Notes under the pieces: model-generated
The model's database searches: none
What the model was told of the DNA's origin: nothing
What the model saw: only the letters and a program-made list of their open reading frames with translations
Shown: one piece after another, positions 7,561 through 17,284 of the stretch
Position numbering within the stretch: position 1 is the stretch's first letter
Layout of the letters: each line of letters opens with the position of its first letter
Assembly: GCA_004298115.1 (NCBI GenBank)
Contig: SCRJ01000058.1
Coordinates: forward strand, 1 to 46,888
DNA from: Acidobacteriota bacterium
Lineage (GTDB): Bacteria; Acidobacteriota; Thermoanaerobaculia; Thermoanaerobaculales; Thermoanaerobaculaceae
Length of the DNA stretch: 46,888 nucleotides
Direction: 5' to 3'
Made by a program: the position numbers and the translations under genes

Positions 7561-7602
7561 AAGGCGGGGCGAGCGCAAGAACGCGTTCCCCGCCTTTTCT
7601 CT
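7561..7602 (+). terminator. intrinsic terminator of secreted paralog 2
   Basis: A 9-bp stem aaggcgggg / ccccgcctt with an 18-nt loop, followed by ttctcttt, 69 bp after the stop codon. Confidence 0.75.
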
Positions 7603-7693
7603 TTGGCCGAGGTTGGCTACAAAGACTGTCAGTCCTCGCCCTACTCCGAGGGTATGTCTTGACCGAATGGCTGAGGATCTGCGTCGAGTCCGA

Positions 7694-8130
7694 TCAGGTC
7701 ACGTTTCGGGGGAGTGTCGGGGTGCCGGGCGAGGCGATCGCGGGGTGGGCGGACTCGAGCACGTAGCGGTGCGGGTCGACGTCGGCGAGCTTCGCGCTCT
7801 CGAACAGCGTGTACGTTGCGGCGGCCACCTCGGCGCCGCGCTTGGAGTGCGAGCCGTAGTGGTTCTTGCGCCCTACAACCACCCCACGCAGGGCCCATTC
7901 CGCGGTATTGTTGTCCAGCGGCACCCGAGCATCGGTCAGAAACAGCGTCAGAGCCCCGGCCACAGCGGGAGCATGTAGTCGATCGCCCTGCCCAGCGAGC
8001 TTTGCGGCGGCGTGGCCGACTTGGTCTCGTATGCCCAGCTCCGCAGGCGGTCGACGATCGGGCGCGAGCGCTCCTCGCGCAGCCTCGCTCGCAGCTCCAA
8101 CGCAAAGACCAACCCAACCCAATGGGTTGA
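7694..8130 (-). pseudogene. IS66-family transposase remnant (frameshifted, 5'-truncated)
   Basis: The minus strand encodes the C-terminal part of an IS66 DDE transposase in two frames. The upstream frame (down to about 7950) reads ELRARLREERSRPIVDRL then YMLPLWPGL. The downstream frame continues LTLFLTDARVPLDNNTAEWA, then the GRKNHYGSHSKRGAEVAA and ESAKLADVDPHRYV blocks that are IS66 hallmarks. The join is at a CTCT dinucleotide near 7950; removing one CT restores LWPGLTLFL. The N-terminal two thirds and the other IS66 genes are missing, so it is inactive. No terminal inverted repeats were found. Confidence 0.85.
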
Positions 8131-8220
8131 TCTCCGGGGGCCACTGCAGGTGGGTCCATCGGACACATGGCCTCTCCGAGGGGATCCGGCCCCGCGTTTC
8201 GACTCGTGATTGCCTACCCC

Positions 8221-9489
8221 TCAGGTACCGTTGGCGCTCGGGGCAACAAAGCGCACGCCGTATGACGCCACGCCAAACATCGTGGCGAGAACCCCGAAGG
8301 CCGATGTTCCGAGCCCATCGCCTCGCAACAGGCCTCCGACCGTAACGACTAAGACCGGGAACATGAGTACGAGAAATGAGTGTTCTAGGACCGACTGAAG
8401 CGAACCATCGGATCGCCATCCAAATGTGAGCGCTATCGTTAGCATCAAAGCGGGCACGATCACCTCAGCCCCAGGGAAGACGTCAAGCTTATGGACGGTA
8501 TGAAGCGGCGAGAACTCGGACGGGTGTACGAAGAAGAAGGGAGCCGTCACCAGACCCGCTACAATCGTCACGAAGGCGATGTCCCTCGCCGCCCGCCCGA
8601 AACCAGCCCTCCTCGCAAGCGCGCCTGCCATGACAGGTAGTACAAAGAGGAACTGACCACGACTGGATAGGCTGAAACCGAGGAGAGCGAGCGCCGCCGC
8701 TTTCGCCGGCACTGAAATCGGCCTTTCAGCGAAGTGCATGGTGAGGACGACGCCGGCGAGAACGACGATCGAATTTACTAGATAATCCGATCCAGTCACA
8801 ATGCCGTGCATCAGCGCCGGACCGAGCGCGATGGCGGCGAGAAGGAGCCAAAGTGCCTTGGCGCTGGAACCCGAGAGTCTGGCAAGAATGACGAATATCA
8901 CCGGAAGCCAGAAGATGACCTGGTAAGCGCTGCCGCCAAGAATGACAAAGGGAACGGCCAGCATGAGCAACCCCGGCATTGGACTGATTGAATTCCCAAG
9001 ATATGTACGTTCCAAATAGGGATATCGACCTTGCAGCAAAGCCCGCGTCGCCTGATCCAGCGCGTCGTCGCTGTCGCTCCCTTTTCCCGAGACGTGGACA
9101 TTCGCCATCGGGTAGACCACCAGGAGCGTGGCAACAAGAGCCAGGAGACAGAGAACCGCCACTAGGATCACCCTGTTCCGCGGCCATTGAACCAGAGCCG
9201 GGAGCGCTCGCCGCGCAAAGAGGATGGCAAATGCGCCAAGGGCGAAGTAGAAGACAATGCCGAGGCCGCCGACGTACCTCTGAACATCCGCAGCGGATGG
9301 GAGCAGTATCGCCACAGCCAGGCCGAGAAATGGTCCCCATTCTCTAAGAGGCTTCGGCTGAAAGAGTGGGGCATCCGCTTTGGTTTCTGGGTGACCAATC
9401 GGGGCCGCGAGCAACTCCGGAGTCCCTCGCTGCAATTCGGACGGATTGCGGGAGGCAAGAGGCGGTTCCTGCGGAGCCACGAGAGCCAT
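8221..9489 (-). CDS. polytopic membrane protein, probable GT-C type glycosyltransferase
   Basis: A 422-residue protein with about ten hydrophobic segments after a soluble N-terminal ~50 residues. The outer-loop motif GSDSDDALDQ, then ALLQGRYPYLERTYLG (137-165), fits the acidic catalytic loop and 'G.yPY' motif seen in GT-C enzymes that use polyprenyl-phosphate sugars. This assignment rests on pattern only. ATG 9489 was preferred because the upstream in-frame extension is Arg-rich and repeat-like. It is the only intact minus-strand gene near the polysaccharide locus and is divergent from the flippase gene. Confidence 0.6.
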   Translation of the reverse strand: MALVAPQEPPLASRNPSELQRGTPELLAAPIGHPETKADAPLFQPKPLREWGPFLGLAVAILLPSAADVQRYVGGLGIVFYFALGAFAILFARRALPALVQWPRNRVILVAVLCLLALVATLLVVYPMANVHVSGKGSDSDDALDQATRALLQGRYPYLERTYLGNSISPMPGLLMLAVPFVILGGSAYQVIFWLPVIFVILARLSGSSAKALWLLLAAIALGPALMHGIVTGSDYLVNSIVVLAGVVLTMHFAERPISVPAKAAALALLGFSLSSRGQFLFVLPVMAGALARRAGFGRAARDIAFVTIVAGLVTAPFFFVHPSEFSPLHTVHKLDVFPGAEVIVPALMLTIALTFGWRSDGSLQSVLEHSFLVLMFPVLVVTVGGLLRGDGLGTSAFGVLATMFGVASYGVRFVAPSANGT

Positions 9490-10106
9490 ACTAGCAGCGC
9501 TTAGCCGGAATCGGGCTCCGACCGGCCGACCCGTCGGGCCGCGTGACCGTGTGTGGGGCGCACGTACTCGGAGCCGCCGGCACGTGGCACGGGGGTGCGC
9601 GCCTTCTCGACGCACTGCGCACCAACCCGCCCCTGTCCGCCTGCCGGAGGGGCCTTACTGCAAGCCGGTACTTCCTACCGCGCTGCTCATGCCAGCAAGG
9701 CAGCAGCACGGCGTCGGATCCGTGCCTCTGCGCGCCCCACCGTCATCGGGAACGGCGAGAGGAGAGTGATACCATCTTTCAGTCCAAGCCTGATACCCGG
9801 GGAAGTTGGAGACCAGGCAGAGGCGGACATATGGCGCATTGATTGTGGTCGGTCGGAACATGTAGCCCTTCAAATGGTTGCTGCCGCAACCAGCGGCGGG
9901 AGCGACTTTGACCGTGCATCTTATCGGGGTTGCGTCGAAGGCAAGCCTACCCTTACAGCTCATTAGGCTGGCCCGGGGTCACCAAGCGTCGGCGACACCT
10001 CGAGGCCTGGCAAAGAGCTTCGCGGGCCACATTCGCCGCTGAGCGAGGCCAGCTCTTACCCGGCGGACTCGAGGTGCGGAGCAAATAGAAGAACAACCTA
10101 CCGGCT
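9490..10106. other. 617-bp divergent intergenic region
   Basis: It separates the minus-strand membrane protein from the first polysaccharide gene and should hold promoters in both directions. No convincing gene, repeat or JUMPstart-like element was seen. Confidence 0.4.
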
Positions 10107-11648
10107 ATGGCACGTCCCTTAGAAACCAGCAGAGGCGTACGGGCGTTCTGCCCTACAGTCCTCAAACCAACGCTCGCCAGGATCGAGGCCTCGGAGGTCG
10201 GTCTGCGCCTTGCAAAGGGCAGCCTCTGGTCCATTTCCGGAAGCTTGATTTCCCGGGGCCTGCTGCTGGCCGCCTCGATTCCGGTGGCTAGAATCCTGGG
10301 TAAGACAGGATTCGGCGAATTAGGGATGGTTCAATCCACAGCTGGAATGTTCGGAGTTCTTGCTGGGTTCGGCCTGGGGATCACCGCCACCAAGTTCGTC
10401 GCCGAGTTCCGCCGCAGCGAACCTGAACGAGCTGGACGCATCATTGGTCTTTCTGGACTGGTTGCCACCGCCACTGGTGCCTTGTGGGCAACGGGCCTTC
10501 TGGTCCTGGCCCCATGGCTTGCGAAGCATGCGATTGACGCTCCAAATCTGACGGCTGCACTGCGGGTCGCTGCCGTCATGCTCTTCTTCAGCGCCCTTAC
10601 TGGTGCTCAAACCGGGGCACTATCAGGGCTTGAAGCGTTTAGGACGATCGCCTATGCAAACGTCTTTGCTGGCATGGTTTCCCTTCCAATCCTTGTGTGC
10701 GGGGCATATTTTGGTGGCCTCACGGGCGCAGTCTGGGCCCTGGGAGTAGATCTCTGCGTCAAATGGCTCCTCAATAGCGTGGCTCTGCGCAAAGAAGCGC
10801 GGCGGTATGGCGTCCCCCTCAAACCAACACAATGCCTACGAGAATGGCCCGCTTTATGGAACTTTAGCATCCCATTTGTTGCGTCCGCTCTTGTGGTTGT
10901 AGCAACGATGTGGCTATGCAATGTTATCCTGGCGAACCAACCTGCAGGCTATTCTGAGTTAGGTATCCTAAACGCCTCCAACACCTGGCGTGCCTTGCTG
11001 GTCTTCATCCCAGGAATGATCGTGAACACCGCCCTGCCGATATTGTCTGAGACTACCTCCCGCGATGAACCCACCCGAGCATTCGCGCGCACATTGAAGA
11101 CGACACAATCCATTATTGGCGTGATTGTTCTTCCTTTCGGTACGGTCTTGATCTATTCATCAGATGCCCTTATGACATTGTTTGGCAAAGAGTTCCGAAA
11201 CGGCTCTGTCGTTCTCGTTGGAGTACTCTCTGCCACGATGATCTCGTCGCTCGCAGCTGTGACAGGTCCAGCTCTGCAGGCCCGGAACCGGGTGTGGATC
11301 GGTGCCGTCTTCAATCTGGCCTATGCCGTCCTGCTGTTAGCAATTGTTTTCCTCCTATCCGGGCGTTGGGGCGCGGCCTCCGTCGCCTACGGTAGTGCCG
11401 CCTCATATCTTGCCCTCACCGTGGTGGGAGGTTGGTACCTGCGACGGGACTTGCCGCGTGGTCTCCAAAGACGGATTGTCCTTTCTGCCTTGTTCGTTGT
11501 CGGGGCCGCGGGCATCTGGCTGACCTTGAGGCCTATCCAGAGGTACTGGCTAGTGGCGCCAATGTTCGTGATGGCACTGGTCGTTGCAAAGTTCCTTGCC
11601 CGGTACCCATCCGATGAGGTGGGACAATCCCTGGACGCCGCATGCTAA
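10107..11648 (+). CDS. wzx: polysaccharide flippase (Wzx/MOP family)
   Basis: A 513-residue protein with 12-14 predicted membrane helices. The N-terminal block RLAKGSLWSISGSLISRGLLL followed by IPVARILGKTGFGELGM (about 34-75) is the standard opening of Wzx-type flippases, which move undecaprenyl-PP-linked oligosaccharide across the inner membrane. A second flippase lies at 30457-31953, so the two may serve different repeat units or come from separate acquisitions. The first ~30 residues are atypical and the start lacks a good ribosome site, so translation may begin a little downstream. Codon use is noticeably less GC-rich at third positions than in flanking genes. Confidence 0.85.
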   Translation: MARPLETSRGVRAFCPTVLKPTLARIEASEVGLRLAKGSLWSISGSLISRGLLLAASIPVARILGKTGFGELGMVQSTAGMFGVLAGFGLGITATKFVAEFRRSEPERAGRIIGLSGLVATATGALWATGLLVLAPWLAKHAIDAPNLTAALRVAAVMLFFSALTGAQTGALSGLEAFRTIAYANVFAGMVSLPILVCGAYFGGLTGAVWALGVDLCVKWLLNSVALRKEARRYGVPLKPTQCLREWPALWNFSIPFVASALVVVATMWLCNVILANQPAGYSELGILNASNTWRALLVFIPGMIVNTALPILSETTSRDEPTRAFARTLKTTQSIIGVIVLPFGTVLIYSSDALMTLFGKEFRNGSVVLVGVLSATMISSLAAVTGPALQARNRVWIGAVFNLAYAVLLLAIVFLLSGRWGAASVAYGSAASYLALTVVGGWYLRRDLPRGLQRRIVLSALFVVGAAGIWLTLRPIQRYWLVAPMFVMALVVAKFLARYPSDEVGQSLDAAC

Positions 11649-11658
11649 CCTTTGCGAA

Positions 11659-12480
11659 ATGCGCTGCCCCGTCTGCACTGGCGAATCGGTAGTCGAGGGT
11701 GTTCGGCTCGGCGGTTACGATATTGAGGGCTGCATTCGATGCGGTCTGCGGTTCGCCCCCAAGGCATTTGCCGTTGAGACGGATTACGACGCAGTGTACG
11801 ATTCGAGGGCGTATATCAAGGAGCAGGTACGGCCGATGTCCGTGGCGAAGGCGAGAGAGAGGTTTCCTGATGTCGCGACGTACCGGGCGTTCTTTGACCA
11901 TGTGCCTCTTTCGCCTGGAAAGAGGTTGTTGGATGTGGGTTGCGGGGTCGGCCGCTTCTTGTACGCCGCCCATTTGAGAGGGTGGCAGGTGGAGGGCATC
12001 GACCGCTCACAGAGGGCAATAGATCTGGGCAAGACCTATGCGGCCTATCCGATGAGGGCCGGGTCGGTAGGAGATATCGTTGAAGCGGGGCGCCTTTTTG
12101 ATGTGGTGACGTTGTTCGAAGTGCTCGAGCACCTGGCGGACCCAGTGGTTATGCTGAAACGGTGCAAGATGCTGCTCCGGGGTGGTGGTTCCGTGTTTGT
12201 TACGGTGCCGAACTGGGGGTGCTCCTCTGTCCACAAGACGTCCAATCCGGCCGAGTTGCCGCCTATCCACTTGTTGTTCTTCGGTGAGGGAAGCCTGCGG
12301 ATGGCGGCGAGCGAGGCAGGCCTGAAGGTCTTGGAAACGGGCTATATAGACTCCAGCATGGTAGCCGGAGCGGTGAATCGATGGCGGGCGGTGAGCTGGG
12401 CAAGATGGGCGGCCACGCGGGTTCTAAAGCGGGGCGAGAGGACGAGCGGGCTCTGGATGCTCGCCGAACCCGCCGGGTAG
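11659..12480 (+). CDS. SAM-dependent methyltransferase with N-terminal zinc ribbon
   Basis: A 273-residue class I methyltransferase. Two CxxC pairs (Cys3/Cys6, Cys25/Cys28) make a zinc-ribbon-like N-terminus common in sugar C-methyltransferase relatives. The SAM-binding motif LDVGCGVGRF is at 91-100, with an acidic residue at the end of beta-2 (VEGIDRS). FEVLEHLADP and a PPIHLLFF segment follow, as in family-11/12 methyltransferases of polysaccharide loci. It probably methylates a nucleotide sugar or glycan. ATG 11659 lies 11 bp after the flippase stop; earlier starts would overlap that gene. Confidence 0.85.
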   Translation: MRCPVCTGESVVEGVRLGGYDIEGCIRCGLRFAPKAFAVETDYDAVYDSRAYIKEQVRPMSVAKARERFPDVATYRAFFDHVPLSPGKRLLDVGCGVGRFLYAAHLRGWQVEGIDRSQRAIDLGKTYAAYPMRAGSVGDIVEAGRLFDVVTLFEVLEHLADPVVMLKRCKMLLRGGGSVFVTVPNWGCSSVHKTSNPAELPPIHLLFFGEGSLRMAASEAGLKVLETGYIDSSMVAGAVNRWRAVSWARWAATRVLKRGERTSGLWMLAEPAG

Positions 12481-12490
12481 GGCTCAGGCG

Positions 12491-13741
12491 ATGGAGCGAC
12501 CTTTGAGCATTGCCTTCGTAGTCGGCGCGCTAGAAGTGGGCGGGCTTGAAACCGTGGTCTTGAGCCTAGGGGCGCATCTCCAAGCGGTGGGCCATCAGGT
12601 TACGATTGTGACGTGCGTGCGGCGGGGCCAGTGGTGGGACCTGGCGACGGCAGCAGGGCTATCGTGTGTGTGCCTTCCGCTGGCGAAGTCCTTCTGCGGC
12701 GTGAGGCACTCGCGGGTGGTTGGACGGTATCTGGCTGGTCACGCCTTCGATTGTATCGTGTTGAACGACTGCAGGTATGCTCAGGCGTCGCTGGGGATGC
12801 TTTCGGAGAAAACCATAGCGATGCCCATCATTCACAACAACCAGAATGACGTGTATGCCACGGCGTGTGCAAATCCGGACGCGTGGAATGTGGCCATTGG
12901 GGTCAGCCCAAAGGTCACGCAGGTCGCCCAAGGCAGGGTTCCGGGAAAGGTAGTGCGTACTGTCCTCAATGGGGTGAGCGCACCAACACCCGAGGCGTTT
13001 GGCAGGCGAATGAGGCTTGCAGGCAAAATGGCACTCCTGTTCGTGGGTCGAGTTAGCCACAGAGATAAGGGCGCGCTGTATCTTGCTGAAATCGTTCGGA
13101 AATGTGTGGCAAGAGGAATTGACTGCGAGCTGACGATCGTTGGCGCCGGGGAGTCGCTTGAGGATGTCCAACGCAGGGCTAAGCAGTTTGGACTGGGGGA
13201 GAGAGTTCGTGCAGTTGGGGTATTGTCAAGAGATGGCGTGTACGAGGAGATGCTAAAGCATCATGTCCTCGTGATGCCGTCGCATTATGAGGGACTTGGC
13301 CTTGTGGCCTTAGAGGCGCAGGCGTGCGGCTGCGTGCCGGTAGCGTCACGATTGCAGGGGATCACGGACCATGCCCTGGTTGATGGGGAGACGGGTACGC
13401 TTGTGGACGTCGGCGATGTTGAGGGGTTTGCAGAAGCCATTGAGAGGCTCTATCGCGATCGAAAACTATGGCGGACGATGAGCGAGAGAGGCCATTCGAG
13501 AGTTGAGAGCGAGGCATCTGTCGAGGTGATGGGGGCGGCGTATGAGCAGATTATCGGCGAGGCCCTACAGGGGAGGTATCCTTTGCCAAAGGGGAGAAGA
13601 AGCCTGCCAAAGTGCGATCGGAGAGTATTGACCTGGCGGGAATACGTTCCGCGGCCCCTGCTTGGGTATGGTAGGGCGCTGTTGCGGCGAGCGCGCCGAG
13701 GCCGGGAGGCCGGTGCGCCAAGGGCATATGGGCCTTGGTAG
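12491..13741 (+). CDS. glycosyltransferase family 4
   Basis: A 416-residue GT-B retaining glycosyltransferase. The N-terminal acceptor-side loop is GALEVGGLETVVLSL (12-26). The C-terminal donor-site signature EGLGLVALEAQACG (about 270-283) carries the E-x7-E pair that binds the donor nucleotide sugar. LLFVGRVSHRDKG marks the start of the second Rossmann domain. The basic C-terminal tail (380-416) suggests membrane association. The ATG lies 10 bp after the methyltransferase stop, so it is the same transcript. The sugar it transfers cannot be read from sequence. Confidence 0.9.
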   Translation: MERPLSIAFVVGALEVGGLETVVLSLGAHLQAVGHQVTIVTCVRRGQWWDLATAAGLSCVCLPLAKSFCGVRHSRVVGRYLAGHAFDCIVLNDCRYAQASLGMLSEKTIAMPIIHNNQNDVYATACANPDAWNVAIGVSPKVTQVAQGRVPGKVVRTVLNGVSAPTPEAFGRRMRLAGKMALLFVGRVSHRDKGALYLAEIVRKCVARGIDCELTIVGAGESLEDVQRRAKQFGLGERVRAVGVLSRDGVYEEMLKHHVLVMPSHYEGLGLVALEAQACGCVPVASRLQGITDHALVDGETGTLVDVGDVEGFAEAIERLYRDRKLWRTMSERGHSRVESEASVEVMGAAYEQIIGEALQGRYPLPKGRRSLPKCDRRVLTWREYVPRPLLGYGRALLRRARRGREAGAPRAYGPW

Positions 13742-14244
13742 GGAACGAGACGTTCGCGCGATGACTGATGGCAAACGAGGACCACTCAAGGGGCGTTGAT
13801 GTGTGGGGACGCGGGCCACGGCGTAATGAGCGGTGGTGGATGTTGTCGGTGATGGTGGTGGGCGGCCGAGGTGAGGGTCAACAGAAACGCGGGATCACGC
13901 ACAATGGTGTGATACGCGACCACGGGGCGCGCGTAGCGGCCGCCGCGCCGTGCACGGCCTACGCAGGTGGGTCGCGGGATGCCGTCGCCCCTGGTGAGAG
14001 GTGAAGGGTTTCGATCCAGCTAGATGCTTCTCGTGTGGCCGGCCTCGTCGCGATGCCGGGCGGGACCACTCGCGTGAGAGGCGGGTCGGAGGGCAGTCTC
14101 GGAAGGGGAAGAGGGCGGCCAATGTGTCAGGATGTGCGTGACAGCGCAGGCACGCGAAAGGTTGTTGGACCACTGTTGCCCTGGGTGGTGGTCTGGGGTC
14201 GTGCGCGCCCGGGGCAATTGCAGGGGAGATAGGCGGCGGGAGGG
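13742..14244. other. 503-bp intergenic region in the polysaccharide locus
   Basis: No gene is supported. The text is G/T-rich (runs such as ggtggtggatgttg near 13831) and loosely resembles the non-coding stretch at 21150-21200. This may be a module junction. Confidence 0.4.
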
Positions 14245-15402
14245 ATGCGCATCTGCATGGTGTTCCCTGGCATGCTTGGCGAACTCCCACCGGCTATCAC
14301 AGCGGCGGTCGCGCTACGGCAACTCGGCGACGAGGTCACGATGGTCGCGGCAGGGTGCGAAGAGTTGACCAAACAGATCCTTCGGGAGAACAACGTTGAG
14401 TGGTTGGGGCTCGGAATGACGAGATACCCGAGGGGCAGTCTGGGAAAGGCGAGACTGCGCCTGCAGTTCGGGCTGCTTCTGCACGGGTGCGTGCGAAAAA
14501 TGCACCCAGACGTTGTGTGGTATCACACGGCGCACGCAATGGAGTATCGCCGCCAAGTGGACCGGCGGGCACCTGACGCCCTGACGGTGGCCCACGCGCA
14601 CGAGCTGTATGACGATCATGGGAGGTTGCGCGGCCTGCAGGAACGAACTATCGCTGCGTCCGCGTGCTGGATCGCGCCCGAGAAGAACCGCGGGGAGATG
14701 CTTCGTACTGCGAGCTCCTCTCGCACCCCTTGGTGGATCGTTCCCAACCGTCCGCTCGAGACGCTTGGCGATCCTCCGAACGGGGGCACTGGCGCCATGG
14801 AGGTCTTCCGACGCCATGGAGGATCTCCCGACTGCAGACGTTTCGTGATTTACCAAGGCCTCATTGCCGAGGATCGGTGCCTCCTCCAGATCGTGGAAGC
14901 GTTCCGCCAAGTTCGCGGGCCTGAACTGGGACTGATCATTCTGGGTGACGGCCGGAATCGTCGTTTCGTAGAGAGGTTGAGGGCTGCCGCACACGGTGAC
15001 GGCAGGATTGCTATGATTGCCAGGATTGTGCCGCCCCTCCACCTGCGGGTCACTGCCGGGGCCGACGTCGGGCTGCTCCTTTACGCGCCCACCTCCCTCA
15101 ACAACCTATTCTGCGCTCCCGGAAAGCTCTTCGAGTACGCCTGGTGCGGAGTTGGAGTGGTAATGCCACTGTTTCCCTCGCTGACTGCGATTACCGAACC
15201 GTTCGGGTTTGGGCGAGGCTGCGATCCGCTGGATGTGTCGTCAATTGCCGGGGCCGTTCAACATGAACTCGATCGGGAGCCCAACGAGCGACGTAGTGCG
15301 GCGGCCGCTTTTCTCCGGGCATCTCCGTCGCCCCCGGAGATCTATAGTGAGGTGGGAGGGTTCTTGCGGCAGCTAGTGATTGAGAGGCGCAGAACACCCT
15401 GA
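14245..15402 (+). CDS. glycosyltransferase family 4-like
   Basis: A 385-residue GT-B fold protein starting MRICMVFPGMLGELPPAI. VAHAHELYDDHG (about 114-125) matches the His-containing segment common in this group. FVIYQGLIAEDRCLLQIVEAF opens the donor domain, and APGKLFEYAWCGVGVVMP corresponds to the donor-binding 'KxFEYMA.G' loop, so the usual E-x7-E is reduced to this variant. It stands apart from the gene upstream by 500 bp but is close to the next glycosyltransferase. Acceptor and donor are unknown. Confidence 0.85.
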   Translation: MRICMVFPGMLGELPPAITAAVALRQLGDEVTMVAAGCEELTKQILRENNVEWLGLGMTRYPRGSLGKARLRLQFGLLLHGCVRKMHPDVVWYHTAHAMEYRRQVDRRAPDALTVAHAHELYDDHGRLRGLQERTIAASACWIAPEKNRGEMLRTASSSRTPWWIVPNRPLETLGDPPNGGTGAMEVFRRHGGSPDCRRFVIYQGLIAEDRCLLQIVEAFRQVRGPELGLIILGDGRNRRFVERLRAAAHGDGRIAMIARIVPPLHLRVTAGADVGLLLYAPTSLNNLFCAPGKLFEYAWCGVGVVMPLFPSLTAITEPFGFGRGCDPLDVSSIAGAVQHELDREPNERRSAAAAFLRASPSPPEIYSEVGGFLRQLVIERRRTP

Positions 15403-15518
15403 GGTGTCAGGTCCTATTGTGCGCTATTGCGTTAGCGTCGGGCAGCTCCTGGGGAACGCAGCGAGAACGGAGGCGAGAGATTCCGCGGGCGACGCCGTCT
15501 TCGAGACAGGCTGAACGA

Positions 15519-16724
15519 ATGGTGGGCGAGGTGAGCGGGTCGGCGGCGCCCGAGCGAGGGGTGTCCTGTATCTTGACCGTGGGCGGACTTGCAAAGGAGA
15601 CTGGTGGCGCCGCGGTGGTGGTTTCCGAATTGTGTCGGGCGCTCACGGAGCTTGGCGCAACGGTCGAGCTGATTTCGACTGGGACGGGGCCCGCGGCCAT
15701 CCCACCGTCGTTCAAGACGCCTCGCACGTGGCGTTTGACCGAGGTGCGCGGATTCGCATGGCCTGCTGCGCGAGTGAAATGGGCTCCGGGGTTTCGCGGC
15801 GCTGTGAGACGACGCTGCGAAGCGGCAGGAGAAGTCGTGCTCCACGACCATGGCCTCTGGCTACCCTCCAACCATTCGGTTGCGAAAGTCGCGCGTACCC
15901 TCGGCATACCGCTCGTGATCAGCCCGCTCGGAATGCTATTCCCCTGGACCAGGCGGCACAAACCGTTCAAAAAGAGGGTTGCCTGGGGGCTGTACCAACG
16001 ACGCGACCTCCAGTCAGCGTCGGCCCTCCACGCCACTTCATGGCAGGAGTTTGAAGCCCTGCGGGCGCTGGGCCTGCGGCAGCCGGTTGCCGTGGTCCCG
16101 AACGCCTTCGAGCTACCCCCTGAGGACTTACGAAGCCCCCGTTCGAATGATCCAAGGATTGCTCTCTTTCTCTCCCGGCTGACCCCGAAGAAGGGCCTCG
16201 ACAGTCTACTGCGGGTGTGGCGGGCACTGCGGCCGCAAGGGTGGAGGCTGGTCATCGCCGGGCCGGATGAAGGCGGCTACGGGGCGCGCCTCTTGAAGCA
16301 ATGGCAGGTCGAAGGGCAGGATTCAGCGGTGGAGTGCATCGGCCCTGTGTGGGGCCAAGAGAAGTGGCGGCTAATCCGCACGGCCAGCGTCTTCGTCCTC
16401 CCCTCTCGGTCCGAGAACTTTGGGGTTGTCATCGCGGAGGCGCTTGCCAGTGGCGTCCCGGTCATCACCACGAAAGAAACGCCTTGGCAGGAGATCGAAC
16501 ACCACAGGTGCGGGTGGTGGATCGACGGCGGAGACGAAGCGCTAAGCGTAGCCTTAGGTGAAGCAATCACACTGTCTGGCGCAGAGCTGGATCAAATGGG
16601 GGCGAGAGGCAAGGTCCTGATTGAGCAGGAGTTTTCTTCAATCACGATGGCACGACGGATGATAGCTGTTTACGCGTGGCTTCTCGGCAGGGGTCCGCAA
16701 CCAGAAGGCGTCGTGGTGGACTGA
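15519..16724 (+). CDS. glycosyltransferase family 4
   Basis: A 401-residue GT-B enzyme. ILTVGGLAKETGGAAVVVSEL near residue 16 is the N-terminal Gly loop. ISPLGMLFPWTRRHKPFKK is typical of GT4 enzymes in exopolysaccharide loci, and the donor motif ENFGVVIAEALASGVPV sits near residue 303 with both Glu residues present. ATG 15519 was chosen because the upstream in-frame extension is Arg-rich and lies between genes. Its stop overlaps the ATG of the acetyltransferase (TGATG), so the two are coupled. Confidence 0.9.
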   Translation: MVGEVSGSAAPERGVSCILTVGGLAKETGGAAVVVSELCRALTELGATVELISTGTGPAAIPPSFKTPRTWRLTEVRGFAWPAARVKWAPGFRGAVRRRCEAAGEVVLHDHGLWLPSNHSVAKVARTLGIPLVISPLGMLFPWTRRHKPFKKRVAWGLYQRRDLQSASALHATSWQEFEALRALGLRQPVAVVPNAFELPPEDLRSPRSNDPRIALFLSRLTPKKGLDSLLRVWRALRPQGWRLVIAGPDEGGYGARLLKQWQVEGQDSAVECIGPVWGQEKWRLIRTASVFVLPSRSENFGVVIAEALASGVPVITTKETPWQEIEHHRCGWWIDGGDEALSVALGEAITLSGAELDQMGARGKVLIEQEFSSITMARRMIAVYAWLLGRGPQPEGVVVD

Positions 16725-17284
16725 TGGCAGAGAACCTAGACGTGGCGGCGAATAGGGCCGCGGTAAAGTACTCGCACCCAGAAATCGCCAAACGAGTGGC
16801 CTGGGCGCTCGCCAAGCCGCTGTTTCGCTGGAGTCCGCGAGTCGCATTTGGCTGGCGGAACGCTCTCCTCCGACTATTTGGCGCGAGGGTCGGTCGGGGC
16901 GTTCGCATTGAGCCGTCGGTGGCCGTCGCAATGCCCTGGAACCTAAAACTTGGCGATTGGTCGGCTGTGGGTGCGAACGCACGGCTCTACAGCCTCGGGA
17001 GCATCACCCTGGGCTCGGGGGTCACGGTCTCGCAGGGCGCCCATTTGTGCGCGGGTACCCACGACTACACTGACCCCAAGATGCCACTGCTGAGACCGCC
17101 CGTCAGCGTCGGGGATCAAGCGTGGATCTGTGCGGACGCATTCGTGGGCCCAGGGGTGAGAGTCGGCGAGGGCGCAGTGATCGGCGCACGGGCGGTTGTA
17201 GTCAAGGACGTGGAGCAGTGGACCGTCGTTGCGGGCAACCCGGCTCGTGTCGTGAAGCGCCGGACCTTCGGAGCGTCGCGATGA
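16724..17284 (+). CDS. hexapeptide-repeat O-acetyltransferase (WcaF/LacA-like)
   Basis: A 186-residue left-handed beta-helix acetyltransferase. Imperfect hexapeptides run from about residue 65 to 175 (for example VGRGVRIEPSVAV and VGEGAVIGARAVV). A catalytic His sits in CAGTHDYTDP (about 123), and the C-terminus VVAGNPARVVKRR is diagnostic of the LacA/WcaF group that O-acetylates sugars from acetyl-CoA. It overlaps the genes on both sides (TGATG and ATGA), so it belongs to a tight glycosyltransferase operon. It probably O-acetylates the repeat unit. Confidence 0.9.
   Translation: MAENLDVAANRAAVKYSHPEIAKRVAWALAKPLFRWSPRVAFGWRNALLRLFGARVGRGVRIEPSVAVAMPWNLKLGDWSAVGANARLYSLGSITLGSGVTVSQGAHLCAGTHDYTDPKMPLLRPPVSVGDQAWICADAFVGPGVRVGEGAVIGARAVVVKDVEQWTVVAGNPARVVKRRTFGASR

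Noticed and set aside
9600-9760. Possible tRNA-like or small RNA segment in the divergent region
   Set aside because: No cloverleaf with a T-loop and anticodon arm could be drawn.
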